Virus record (IMG/VR): IMGVR_UViG_3300049460_000379
Location: 1-40,764 of that record
Strand: one strand, 5' to 3'
Length of the DNA stretch: 40,764 bases
From: a virus
A model generated the notes under the pieces. The model worked only from the letters and a program-made list of their open reading frames with translations. It was not told the DNA's origin and ran no database searches. Of the stretch, positions 10,649-18,943 are shown in pieces (the stretch's first letter is position 1; every line of letters starts with the position of its first letter). Position numbers and translations under genes: made by a program.

Positions 10649-11302
10649 TTAGCGAGCCCGCATCGTTAGGCGAGAACCTGAGGCCGCCCGCAATCGATCG
10701 TTGCGATTAGCCTGCAACACGCGAGCCTTGTACTGCTGCTTCCACATCGCTAGCCTGGAGTCCTCACCAATAAACGGGGCGGATTCGGCCAACGCTGCGT
10801 AGAGCCACACGTCCGGGTAGCGATTGAAGGCGGCATTGAGCGTTCCAAGGCCGATATCTGCCTGCTTCTTGTAGTATCTACCAGCCACCGTCGTTCCATT
10901 GCTAAGTGCCGGCCAGAACAGGAGGCTCGTGCCCTACTGCGTATACTGACGGGCTGACCCGCCCGACCCGCCCTGCTTCAGGCTGCGCAACAATCCTTCC
11001 TCGGCCACATAATCGACCGGATACTCTCCGGCGACCTGTACCCGGATGACCTCAAGGCAGTCGGCCGGCAGTGGGGCCAGATTGGACGCCACAGTGGCGC
11101 TCAGTGGCGACTCAAGCTCAGCGCAGCGAAGCCCTGGCACAGCCTCGCCCTATGGGCCGAACGTGCCGTAGTAGACCGTCTGCTCTCCCTGAGCGATAAG
11201 CATGTCTAGAGTGGTCTGGTTGATGCTCCCCGAGTTGGCATCGTCGCCGTCAATCATGGTCAGGACGGCGGTGCGGAAGGCGGCATAGGTTGGATACTGC
11301 AT
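10649..11302 (-). CDS. Head-tail connector (gp4-like adaptor); two in-frame TAG
   Basis: 217 codons from ATG 11302 (ATGA overlap). The helical N-terminus (TYAAFRTAVLTMIDG, LDMLIAQGEQTVYYG) and the pattern LPADCLEV, then SARQYT, LLFWPAL, YYKKQADI, YPDVWLYAALAESAPFIGED match the podophage adaptor that binds the portal. TAG at codons 51 (11150-11152) and 123 (10934-10936). The second is inside the conserved Q-Y-T-Q-TAG-G-x-x-L-x-F-x-P segment, so without read-through the C-terminal alpha-helical docking part is lost. It ends at TAA 10649. Confidence 0.85.
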
Positions 11303-11592
11303 CAGACCTTCCCTTCCCAGATTCGAAACACTTTATTGTCAGGGTCATCGAGAAACTTGTCCACGATATCGTTATCGCTCCAGAACTTGTGGTACGGGAT
11401 GCCCCACTTGTTGCACCAGTTCATGATGGTGAAACTGTCGGCTGTCATCACGTACTTGTCATCCTTATTGCCCGTCATGCCCGCGCTACGAAGCGCCTGG
11501 CAGTGGTCGGCCACGATCTGGATGTCTTCCTTGTCCACCTCGTGAATGTGAACGTCATGGTCTGCGTCAAGCTCTAGAATGCGTCCGCGCAT
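11302..11592 (-). CDS. Hypothetical 96-aa late protein
   Basis: Intact ORF without TAG between the capsid and connector genes, ending TGA and overlapping the next start by ATGA. It is acidic and rich in His, Asp and Trp (DADHDVHIHEVDKED, WCNKWGIPYHKFWSD). The position suggests a head-completion or small decoration role, but no domain is recognised. The start at ATG 11592 follows the hairpin after the capsid gene by about 20 bases. Confidence 0.72.
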   Translation of the reverse strand: MRGRILELDADHDVHIHEVDKEDIQIVADHCQALRSAGMTGNKDDKYVMTADSFTIMNWCNKWGIPYHKFWSDNDIVDKFLDDPDNKVFRIWEGKV

Positions 11593-11611
11593 GGCGTCCT
11601 CAGAAATAGGT

Positions 11612-11637
11612 GGAGGGCCAGCCTAAGCCAGCCCTCC
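11612..11637 (-). terminator. Hairpin after the major capsid gene
   Basis: On the minus strand GGAGGGC pairs with GCCCTCC across a 12-base loop, six bases after the capsid stop. No U-run follows, so it may be a partial terminator or an mRNA-processing or stability hairpin that raises capsid expression over downstream genes. Confidence 0.5.
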
Positions 11638-11643
11638 GGTGGA

Positions 11644-12609
11644 TCAGCCAGCCGCCAGGATATCGGCGATGACGTACAACGGCTTCTCGTCGCGGACAAG
11701 CAGCGACACTTCCGTACGAACCTGCCAGTTCTCGGCATCGCCAACCGTCGCCATCTGCTCCTTTTCAAACGGGCGGAGCTGCGCAAGAGCCAGTTTGTCC
11801 GTGTCGAGGATGTAGATGGTGTCGTTCAGGCCAGTAACAGCGACAGTCTGCACGCGGTTCGGGACGACCTTGGTAACGCCGAAGTCAGAGCGGTAGAAGT
11901 CGAACGCAGCATTGAGAACCGCAGCCGCCTTCGTGCCCACTTCGTTGGTACGCTGCACGTTGCCCGTGAAGGTAGAAATCTTGACCTTGTGAGCAGGCGA
12001 GCACATCACGATGGAACCGCTGCCGCCGTTCTGGTACGCGGTCTGGAGGCCGGTCTTGAGCATGGCCTCGGTGACCGAGACGTCCGTGCCATTGACGGGG
12101 GCCGTGTTGGTGGTCGGATCGGGAGCCGCACCGGTTGCGCCGAACACACGGTTGGTGACGAAGCCATTCAAGCCGCGGAGTTTTCCGGCAACGCCGGACG
12201 TACCCGTGACCGTGGCGCCCCCAGAGAGCGCGGCCGCCTCGATGTCACGCTTAAGCTCAATCATCTTCTTGGTGCAAAGACGACGGGCTTCCTTGGCACG
12301 GCCATACTTCTTGACGCGCTCGGCCGTGTTGGACACCGAGACCGTATCCTGGAAAATCTGGGTACGGTTGTTCAGGAGACCCGGCTGGGTCTGTGCAGCG
12401 TAGGAAGCGTCAGCACCTTCGATAGCTGCACGGGTCGGGTCGGGCGTGCGGTAGCTGTCACGCTGCCACTCGAAGTAAACGTTGTCGATGTCCGTGCGCT
12501 CGATCATCGAGAGCAGCGGGGCGTCGTCCGGGTTGAAGTTGAAGATCTAGTCGAGGACGTTTTCCTTGACCTTGACGATACTCGGGGTGATGAGGGTATT
12601 TGCGGGCAT
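11644..12609 (-). CDS. Major capsid protein, HK97-fold (DUF5309/SU10-like); one in-frame TAG
   Basis: 321 codons from ATG 12609. The family head reads F-N-F-N-P-D-D-A-PLLSMI, then WQRDSYRTPD, and AIEGADASY. Further blocks are VSNTAERVKKYGRAKEA, LKRDIEAAALSG, MCSPAHKVKISTFTGN, FYRSDFGVTKVVPNR and the C-terminal WQVRTEVSLLVRDEKPLYVI. TAG at codon 21 (12547-12549) precedes IFNFNP, so under the standard code only a 20-residue peptide would form (or a late re-start at ATG 12507 missing the N-arm). Since this is normally the most abundant virion protein, its dependence on amber reading is notable. It ends at TGA 11644. Confidence 0.92.
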
Positions 12610-12621
12610 TACAGTGAATCC

Positions 12622-13548
12622 TTAGCCAATGAGATCTGCGAGCGCATCCACTGACGGTTTGGCCTTGTAGCGTTTCATCGCATCGGCCTCCTTCACGGTT
12701 GCGTGGTTGGTTTGGTTGCTGGCTCCAGGCTTCTGTACCTTCGCCAACGGTGCGGCGGGCTTCATCTTGGCCTTATCGGCCAGGAGCGCGTCATAGGCTT
12801 TCGCCTTGGCCGCAAGCTCCCATAAGCCCTTCTGCACGTATCCCGCCTCTGAATTCTTGGGGGTGATTCCCACCTTGCCCAAGTAGACCGCGAGGTCGTC
12901 GATAGTTTTCTCACCAAAACCCGGCAGGGTGTCTCGCAGCGCCTTCTCCGTCGCATCGGCTTGCTGAGCGATCCACTCTTGGCGTTTCCGCTGAGTTTCA
13001 CCCTGAACATTCTCGATGGCGGCAAGTGCCCGGTCCAACTGGCCCTTACGTGCTTCGTACTGCTCCTTCTGTGCCACATACAAGCCCACGTCCTGCTGGG
13101 CCAGCGTCACGGGCGGCGGTGCTCCCACCTGAGTTCCCATGAACTCCACGAAAGCGTTTAGGCGGGCCAGGGTGTTCTCCAGCGCCTTCTCGTTGTGTTC
13201 GCGGTATTCGTTAGCCTGAGCCTGTGCAGCTTCGACCTGCTTACGTTCCTCGGCGACCGCCATAGTCTTCTGCGAGTAGTCGAATCCCTTCTGTGCCAGC
13301 TCGATGACCTCGGACTGCTTGAGGGGGATCTCCTTGCCATCGTGCTTGAGCGTGATGGTGGGATCATCCTCAGCTTCTTCCTATTCCTCGGCCTCCTCGC
13401 CTTCAGGGGCTTCCTCGCCCTCGGTTTCGGTCTCCTGACCTTCGTCCAGATCCTCTACGCCTTCGTCGGCCTCGTCGTTCATCATCTCGGCCAGATCGGA
13501 GAGCGTATCAACGCTATCGACCGGCTGCGTTACCGCGTCACCTGTCAT
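12622..13548 (-). CDS. Scaffold/capsid assembly protein; one in-frame TAG
   Basis: 308 codons from ATG 13548 between portal and capsid genes, the usual scaffold position. An extremely acidic N-terminus (residues 20-65, EGEEAPEGEEAEE) is followed by a long coiled-coil-like helix rich in Gln, Glu, Ala and Lys (EERKQVEAAQAQANEYREH; RALAAIENVQGETQRKRQEW) and a basic C-terminus (KRYKAKP). This acidic head, helix and basic capsid-binding tail is typical of scaffolds. TAG at codon 56 (13381-13383) lies in E-E-TAG-E-E; Gln would fit there. It ends at TAA 12622. Confidence 0.85.
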
Positions 13549-13577
13549 AAATCACCATAAGTGTGGATAAGCGCGGA

Positions 13578-13862
13578 TCAGGCCCCGCGCAACGCCTTGC
13601 CAATCTTCGACAGCCTGCTTTGCTCAATCTCAATCTGCTTGGCACGGAGCTGGCCCGTCACCATTGTCTGTTCGAGCACCTTTTCAAGCCGCTTACTGGC
13701 CCGAATCATCGACCACAGCCACTCGCGCTGCTCGGCATCCGTCTCGTTCTGCCACTTCGCCAGGATTTCGTCCTGAAGCTGTGTCATTGATTCTTGGTAG
13801 ACCTCATTATCGAGGACTTCCTTGGCTAGCTGGGCGCGTTTCAGTTCCTCGGTCGCACTCAT
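13578..13862 (-). CDS. Hypothetical 94-aa helical protein after portal
   Basis: Intact, TAG-free ORF overlapping the portal stop by ATGA. It is almost entirely amphipathic helix (EELKRAQLAKEVLDNE; RLEKVLEQTMVTGQLRAKQIE), Gln/Glu/Lys-rich, with no Cys. Many podophages carry a small protein like this between portal and scaffold; function not known. Confidence 0.75.
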   Translation of the reverse strand: MSATEELKRAQLAKEVLDNEVYQESMTQLQDEILAKWQNETDAEQREWLWSMIRASKRLEKVLEQTMVTGQLRAKQIEIEQSRLSKIGKALRGA

Positions 13863-16012
13863 TCGGCTTCACCTTGTGCTGGCTCGGCTGAAGCCGCCTT
13901 CAGTTCGTCGATCTGCTGCTGCAACGCGTCAATCTTGGCATTCTGCTCGGCGTCGATATCGGCATGGGCCATACCGTGGGCCGTTTCCACACCCTTGATG
14001 TGCGTCTCGCGGTCCTTGCGGACCATATCCGCCTGACGAAGCGCGATATCGGCCTCTGTCGAACGCTGCTTGAGGTCCATCTCCTGCGCCTTCTGCTCAA
14101 GCTGAGCCTGCTTGAGTGCATTGTCCTGCTGCGACTGGACCGACTGCTGTTTGAGCTGCTCATTCTCCTGCGAGGTCTGCTCAAGCTGCTGCTGCATTTG
14201 CTGCATCTGTTCCATAGCCTGCTGCTTCTCGGCCTGGTACGCCTGCGGGTTAGGCGGCATACCTGTCGGCTGAGGGCTGACGAAGCGTTCGGGGTTCTTG
14301 AACTCGTTGGCCTCGGCGAACAGGCGGATGGACTCGGCGATGTTCTCCGGCCCCACTACGCCCATCGGGACACCAAGCTGCTGGGTCTGGATAAGGGCCA
14401 TGATGCGTGCCGCCTGCTGCTCCTTAGAGCCTGTCCCCAAGCCAACCTTGATGCTGACGTTGAGCTGGTCTTTCCACTCGGACGGGTCGATGGGTGTCCA
14501 CGCCCCATTTAGCTTGAGCATTTCCGGCTGGTTCTGGTGCTGAACGGTTAGCTTCAGCATCTTGGCGAACAGCTTGCGCATACCCACGGCACAGAAGCGG
14601 GCGATAAGCTCCATGCGCGCATCGGACTTCTGCGTGATGATGCTTACGCCGGTCGCCGTCTTGTTCAGTGAATTGGCGTCGGTGCCCTGGGAGTATCGGG
14701 TGAAGCCGGTGCGGTTCTCCTTCCACCCCTCAAGCCACTCGTTGAACTCGTAGGCAGGGGCGGCCAGGCTGGGCTGTACGATGGTCTGGAATGCGTTAGC
14801 GGGCGCTCCGCGACCACGCACGACACCACCCGGACGGTTCTCCAGCCAATCGGCAATGTTCACGTCCGCATCGGTGTTCAGATACGTGCGCTGGTTGACC
14901 GACAGATACAGGTTATCGACGATGGCCCGGACGACGTTGGTCCGGAGCTTCTGGGGCTGCAACGCGAGGTCTGCGGGGCAATCGCCGTAGAACGCATGAG
15001 GGCGAGGAATCGGGCAGATCCAGACAAACGGATGATCGTCAACCTGCTCTACGGCACCCTTGCCATCGGCATACATCGCCAGGGTTTCCTCGATCATGCA
15101 CGCCTTGACCCACTCCGCCACACCGTCACCATCGCGGTCTGCCTTGATATAGACCTCGGCACAGTTGTACAGCTGATGCGACTCGGCTGGGGTCGTGTAA
15201 CCGTCCTCTACCGCGTCGCCAAGCATTTCGATGGACTCGGCGTCACTCGGATCGCCTGAGCCCGTGCCCACGTCGGACAGGTCGTAGCCGTCTTCCTCCA
15301 GCTCGAACCGACGCTTGCGGAACACATGGGCGATCATCGCCGGCTCGTCACCCCATCGGGCGTTCGGGTCAACACGGACCTCATGCGGGGCACACACGGC
15401 GACCTTGATGCACACCTTTCGGTCATTCTTGACCACGGTGAAGGTGAGGCCCTGCTCGTCCTGCTCGGGATCACCGGCAAGCTGCCAGCCGTCCTGCATG
15501 AGCATGAGCAGCTGCTCAGGTGCCTGCCCTTCGAATGTCTGCCGGTCGTCCTCGCTGTCTTCCTCGGCCCAGACCTTGACGAATCCTACCTTCTGGATCA
15601 GCGCGTCCTTGAACCAGTCGTAGATGATTTCTACGCCGTCATTCCGGACGAAGAACAGGTGATTGATGTAACCCGTAGCTTCCTTGGCTACGCCCTCCGA
15701 CTCTGGGCGACGTTCCTCGAACTCCACCGCGTTGTCACCGGACACGAAGATCCGCATCAGCTGCGGCAGCATCCACTCGATAGTGTCAGCGACGTCCGTG
15801 GCCACGAAGTCAGAACGGTCGTCAATCTCAGGCGGGGCGAACTCACCCGTGGCCTCGGCGTTGTAAGCCTCCAGGTTGCGCAGGCGGGCACGGCCAACGT
15901 CACTGTCAGGACCGCCGATAGCCGAACTCAGGGCCTAGCGGCACATCGCCTGGATAGCGTCGTCCGACAGCTTCTCTCGCTTGGTCGTGCTTACGGATTG
16001 CGGATCAGCCAT
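13859..16012 (-). CDS. Portal protein, P22-type; one in-frame TAG
   Basis: 717 codons from ATG 16012 (TAATG overlap with terminase). The motif DVADTIEWMLPQLMRIF, then HLFFVRNDGVEIIYDWFKDAL, YGDCPADLALQPQKLRTNV and RYSQGTDANSLNKTATGV are characteristic of P22-like portals. The last 170 residues form a long Gln-rich helical barrel (MEQMQQMQQQLEQ). It forms the dodecameric DNA gateway at one capsid vertex. TAG at codon 26 (15935-15937) leaves an internal ATG at 15805 as the only standard-code start, which would remove about 70 residues including the N-terminal helices. It ends at TGA 13859. Confidence 0.93.
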
Positions 16013-17325
16013 TAGCGAGTAAGCCTTCGGTAGTTGATGGGCGCATGGGCATCAGCCCCTGGCCTGGATACGTGATCGATGGCCATGAGGCCAAAGGCGT
16101 CAGCGGCGTGACTTGACCAGTCGTGATTAGGTCCAAGGCCAATACCGCGCTCTTGATCCTTCTTCTCGTGATACCAGCCCAGCGCGTCACGGCCTGCCTC
16201 GGTTGTCTTCTCATTGAAGAACATCGACGGGAGTAGCCGCCTGACCGCCTCGATGCGCTGTGTAGCGGCACCGGCACCCATGTTGGGGATAACCCTTACG
16301 TCGAAGCCAGCGTCTCTCAGGGCGCTCTGGTAGCTGACGGAGTGAACCTTGTCGTTCGTGGCTCCGTCATGCGGCAGGATGATCTGCACCTTGCCCGGAC
16401 CGTAGCCGCTGTGCGTCAGCCACTGAATGTGTGTGGCGAGTGGCTGGCCCACGGCCTCGTAGTAGTTTAGGTTGCGGATTTCCTTGCCAACGAACTACAC
16501 GATCCAGATAGCGCAGGCGTCAGCCTTAGCCCCCGTGCCACCAATGTCCCAGTAGGCCCTTGTGGTCATCAGAGGGTCGCCGGCCACAAACCCTATCCGA
16601 CCCTCAGCCTTGGCCTGCGTGAGCCCTGCTGCGAAGTAGGCGCCATCCACGACGGCCAGGTAATCGCCCTCCCAGATATGCGGATACTGGTCGGGTCGCT
16701 CCGCCATGTCTCGTTGGCGATCACGCTCCAGCTTGGCCGGAAACTTCGGGTTGTCCCTGTAGTTGAGCTGGACGACCTTGGTGCGCGGGTCTTTCGAATG
16801 CCGGAACCGTGACTCAACCGGAGCCGTCTTGCGCTTCGGGTTCCAGGTCACCCACAACTCGGCGTTCCAGTCCGACCCCTCTTCACGAAGCGTGGGGATC
16901 AGTGTAGACCATGCCTCGTCGGTTACTGGCTCAGCCTCGTCCACCCAGCACAGCAGCAGACGACCCTTTGACTTGATGCTGGCAATGTTGCGATCAAGGC
17001 CCGAGAACGCGAACGAGATCCTCCCGTCCTTGCTGCGTATCGTCTTCTCACCGACATCGTAGTAGTCGGCGAGGAATGGCTCGTCCTCAATGGCCCGCTT
17101 GATTTCCTCCAGCGAAGAGTCGGCCAGGGAGTTCATAAACTGGCGAGCGCATAGGAGAATCCCGCTTATGCCTGCCTTGCCGAACATGTAGCCCTTGACG
17201 CAGGCCATCTTGGCAAAGCTACGAGTCTTGCCAGACCCCCGGCCGCCATGGGCGCCACGGACGTCAGCCTCACCCTCAAACACGGGTATCAGCTTCTCGG
17301 GCAGCTAGATCTTAGCTGTCGCCAC
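16012..17325 (-). CDS. terL: Terminase large subunit; two in-frame TAG
   Basis: 437 codons. The best start is GTG 17325, the only start in frame after an upstream TGA; it gives VATAKI-TAG-LPEKLIPVFEG, matching the usual head of this family. The ATPase has Walker A GGRGSGKTRS and Walker B-like LLCWVDEAE. The nuclease half has AYWDIGGTGAKADACAIWIV and the C-terminal block NHDWSSHAADAFGLM with the expected acidic and His residues. TAG at codons 7 (17305-17307) and 277 (16495-16497). The second, in W-I-V-TAG-F-V-G-K-E-I-R, falls where relatives characteristically have Gln (A-Q-F-V-G), and it separates ATPase from nuclease under the standard code. It ends at TAA 16012. Confidence 0.94.
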
Positions 17326-17683
17326 TAGACACCATGGTCACAAGCTCGACTCTCGTCACGCCGTCGATTGACCCGCTATGCTTCTGCTCAACAGAGTCAG
17401 ACCAGCCCTGGTTCTTCAGCCAGAAGATGGCCCCCGTAGGACCGGTCTCTGCCAGCCGCTCTTCCCAAGCCATTTCCAACCGAGTCCTCGCCCTTTTTAT
17501 AGCGTCGGAAAACTCGGGCTTCTTTGCGTACTCCCACAGGGAATCGCGGCAACAACCCAGAGCGAGACAGAGACCATTGACCGTTGGGATCTTCCTGTGG
17601 TCAGGGTCTTCACATACGACAAAGTACGCCTCTGCGGCGTCCTCAAACTCTTGCGGGGTTGTCCATAGTGGTGGCCTAGCCAT
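17312..17683 (-). CDS. terS: Terminase small subunit
   Basis: 123 aa, TAG-free, ATG 17683, overlapping the terL start by 14 bases. The family pattern is TPQEFEDAAEAYF, then KIPTVNGLCLALGCCRDSLWEYAKK, FSDAIKRARTRLEMAWEERL and TGAIFWLKNQGWSD. The middle part is a helix-turn-helix that binds the packaging site on phage DNA. It is the first gene of the packaging/head operon, preceded by about 340 bases without a gene that carry paired palindromes. Confidence 0.9.
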   Translation of the reverse strand: MARPPLWTTPQEFEDAAEAYFVVCEDPDHRKIPTVNGLCLALGCCRDSLWEYAKKPEFSDAIKRARTRLEMAWEERLAETGPTGAIFWLKNQGWSDSVEQKHSGSIDGVTRVELVTMVSSGDS

Positions 17684-18024
17684 TATTCATCCTGGGGGCT
17701 GCCTTAGCTTGGCCCGTACTCATGCGGAAACTCTATTCACCACTTCGCCACTAGCCCTTGGGCCGCAACGAATACTCTATTCATAATCTATGCACGTTCA
17801 CGTCACGCGAACAGGCTAAACCGCACTAACTTGTCTAACCCGACAACTGAAGCGGCCTCACTGTTCACTTATGACTAGATTTCACGTTACGTGAACAGAT
17901 ATGCCTTGGGATGACTCGGAATAGAGAAGATCAAGTTATTGCAGGGCATGCGATGATCTGTGACCCACAGGGCATGGAACTCGGATATGTCCTGTAGGGC
18001 TTAGCCGCTTGCTGGGAATTCGGC
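17684..18024. promoter_or_regulatory. Late-operon control region with two palindromic sites and repeated CTCTATTC
   Basis: No gene is seen here. Two 17-bp near-perfect palindromes, core TTCACGTnACGTGAA with one mismatch in one copy, lie at 17796-17812 and 17880-17896. Their centres are 84 bp apart, close to eight helical turns. CTCTATTC occurs at 17731-17738 and 17775-17782 (the latter inside the palindrome GAATACTCTATTC, 17770-17782) and inverted at 17919-17926. The region sits directly upstream of the terminase genes, so it is a likely binding site for a late activator or repressor and probably holds the promoter. I cannot place a convincing -35/-10 pair. Confidence 0.6.
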
Positions 18025-18147
18025 TCAGATGCCAGGAGACCACCAACGTACATAGCGGACTACCGGCTTTCCATTCTTCTCTCGGTCAGTACGCCGCCAG
18101 CTAAACATCCACTGCGGACGGCAAACCTCAGCTACCAGATCCCACAT
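18025..18147 (-). CDS. Small 40-aa basic/aromatic protein
   Basis: Short ORF starting at ATG 18147 with a strong AGGAG seven bases upstream, ending TGA. The product starts MWDLVAEVCRPQWMF, is rich in Trp and Arg and ends VRYVRWWSPGI. No family is recognised with confidence. The start codon overlaps, as TGATG, the stop that the upstream tRNA-containing ORF reaches if its TAG is read through. Confidence 0.6.
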   Translation of the reverse strand: MWDLVAEVCRPQWMFSWRRTDREKNGKPVVRYVRWWSPGI

Positions 18148-18182
18148 CAGCTATCTCCTGGCCACCACGACTCACTTACTTC

Positions 18183-18461
18183 CTAGCCGGTGGCATCGTC
18201 GATGTAGATGGCGTTCCCGGAAGGATTCGAACCTCCGACCGACGGGTTAACAACCCGCTGCTCTACCTCTGAGCTACAGGAACGTGTGGCGGCGGCTGTT
18301 GGATTCGAACCAACGTTGGCGACGGTTAAATCGCTGCTTGGGTTAGAGCCAAGCCCAATCGGCCTCTCTGGCAAACCGCTTGAAAAGATCCGCTCCCAGT
18401 TATCCGAGAACGTCTTGGCGTCCACCTGAGTGGGCCGCTGAATGTCACCCTTGCCGTTCAT
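18183..18461 (-). CDS. Small conserved-looking ORF whose 3' part runs through both tRNA genes
   Basis: ATG 18461 overlaps the o-spanin stop by ATGA. The first 27 codons (MNGKGD, then RPTQVD, NWERIF) resemble a short, about 30-residue, phage protein found near lysis genes. After that the frame enters the CUA tRNA at 18380 and stays open through both tRNAs to TAG 18183-18185. Read-through of that TAG would add 11 codons and stop at TGATG over the next gene. The likely history is that the tRNA cassette was inserted into the 3' end of this gene. Whether the long tail is translated is doubtful. Confidence 0.5.
   Translation of the reverse strand: MNGKGDIQRPTQVDAKTFSDNWERIFSSGLPERPIGLGSNPSSDLTVANVGSNPTAAATRSCSSEVEQRVVNPSVGGSNPSGNAIYIDDATG
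18209..18283 (-). tRNA. tRNA-Asn (GUU)
   Basis: 75 nt including encoded CCA. The acceptor stem GTTCCTG/CGGGAAC has seven pairs (one G-U). D arm TAGCTCAGAGGTAGAGC, anticodon loop TTGTTAA (anticodon GUU) on a five-pair stem, T loop TTCGAAT, G73. A normal class I tRNA, three bases from the CUA tRNA, so probably made from the same transcript. Confidence 0.93.
18287..18380 (-). tRNA. Amber-reading (CUA) class II tRNA, probable code-15 tRNA
   Basis: 94 nt including encoded CCA. Acceptor AGCGGTT/AGCCGCC: A1xC72 mismatch, G2-C71, C3-G70, G4-C69, G5-C68, U6-G67, U7-A66; G73. Positions 8-9 are UG; D stem CCA/UGG with a GAGAGG-CCGA D loop. Anticodon stem CTTGG/CCAAG, loop CTCTAAC, anticodon CUA at 18344-18346. 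Variable arm 22 nt with a GCGA/TCGC stem; T arm GTTGG-TTCGAAT-CCAAC. The body is closest to serine tRNAs, but the open 1-72 pair, G73 and U35 match known requirements for glutaminyl-tRNA synthetase to charge amber suppressors. This explains the 33 in-frame TAGs in the late genes. Confidence 0.93.
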
Positions 18462-18685
18462 GGACTAGCCTTATACTTGCCCCAGCCGCAGATGGCCTTG
18501 CCAGTCTCGTCGTGGGTCAGGATTTGCTTAGCCGTACCATCGGTCAGAACGTCGTCTTGGGATACGTAGATGGGCTTGGCCCAGTCACACTGGTCAGTCG
18601 CGGGACCAACCGTCGCGCAGCCGCTTAGCAGCAGAGTCGTCAGGAGCATCGTGTACAGACACAGTCGGGGCGGGTGGTAATGCAT
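18458..18685 (-). CDS. Rz1: o-spanin (Rz1-like outer-membrane lipoprotein)
   Basis: 75 aa. The N-terminal signal LYTMLLTTLLLSGC ends in a clear lipobox, giving an outer-membrane lipoprotein. The mature part (CDWAKPIYVSQDDVLTDGT, then KAICGWGKY) matches a common o-spanin-like type. It overlaps the 3' end of the i-spanin gene in another frame, the classic Rz/Rz1 overlap. With the i-spanin it should fuse inner and outer membranes in the last step of lysis. There is no in-frame TAG, so unlike holin and endolysin it does not depend on the phage tRNA. Confidence 0.85.
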   Translation of the reverse strand: MHYHPPRLCLYTMLLTTLLLSGCATVGPATDQCDWAKPIYVSQDDVLTDGTAKQILTHDETGKAICGWGKYKASP

Positions 18686-18851
18686 CTACGGTGTCCTCGA
18701 TCTTCTGGCGTTTCTTCTTATGCTGCTTAGTGACCTTCTCGACCTTCTGAGCCTGTGCCTGTCTCTCGCTGGTCGCTCCGGAGTGGTGAGCCCATAGCAG
18801 GCTGGCACTCCACAGAAGAACGACGCCTAGGGCGATGTAGGCGCATTTCAT
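18594..18851 (-). CDS. Rz: i-spanin (Rz-like inner-membrane subunit)
   Basis: 85 aa from ATG 18851. One N-terminal membrane segment (ALGVVLLWSASLLWA) is followed by a basic coiled-coil-like periplasmic part (RQAQAQKVEKVTKQHKKKRQ) and a Pro-rich stretch. Size, topology and overlap with the o-spanin support the call. TAG-free. Confidence 0.82.
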   Translation of the reverse strand: MKCAYIALGVVLLWSASLLWAHHSGATSERQAQAQKVEKVTKQHKKKRQKIEDTVDALPPAPTVSVHDAPDDSAAKRLRDGWSRD

Positions 18852-18943
18852 TCGTCGCCCTTGCCCCAGCCCACAAGGCCAACCATCACCAGCACAACGG
18901 ATGCTAAAGCCAGGGTGAGTAAGTTAACGGCTAGCTGACACAT
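18848..18943 (-). CDS. 31-aa single-pass membrane peptide in the lysis cassette
   Basis: ATG 18943 to TGA 18848, overlapping the protease stop upstream and the i-spanin start downstream. The sequence is MCQLAVN followed by about 20 hydrophobic residues (LLTLALASVVLVMVGLVGW) and GKGDE. It could be a lysis regulator such as an antiholin-like peptide; that is inference. A longer start further upstream would lie inside the protease gene and is less likely. Confidence 0.5.
   Translation of the reverse strand: MCQLAVNLLTLALASVVLVMVGLVGWGKGDE

Noticed and set aside
11612-11637. Strong Rho-independent terminator after the capsid gene
   Set aside because: The hairpin is clear but no U-run follows, so it is listed only as a possible partial terminator.
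13964-14512. 182-aa Leu-rich plus-strand ORF
   Set aside because: Antisense to the Gln-rich portal tail; Leu arises from complementing CAG codons.
18287-18380. tRNA-Pyl or tRNA-Sec
   Set aside because: No small D loop or short connector as in tRNA-Pyl, no pyrrolysyl-tRNA synthetase gene, and the anticodon is CUA rather than the UCA of tRNA-Sec; the body is an ordinary serine-like class II tRNA.
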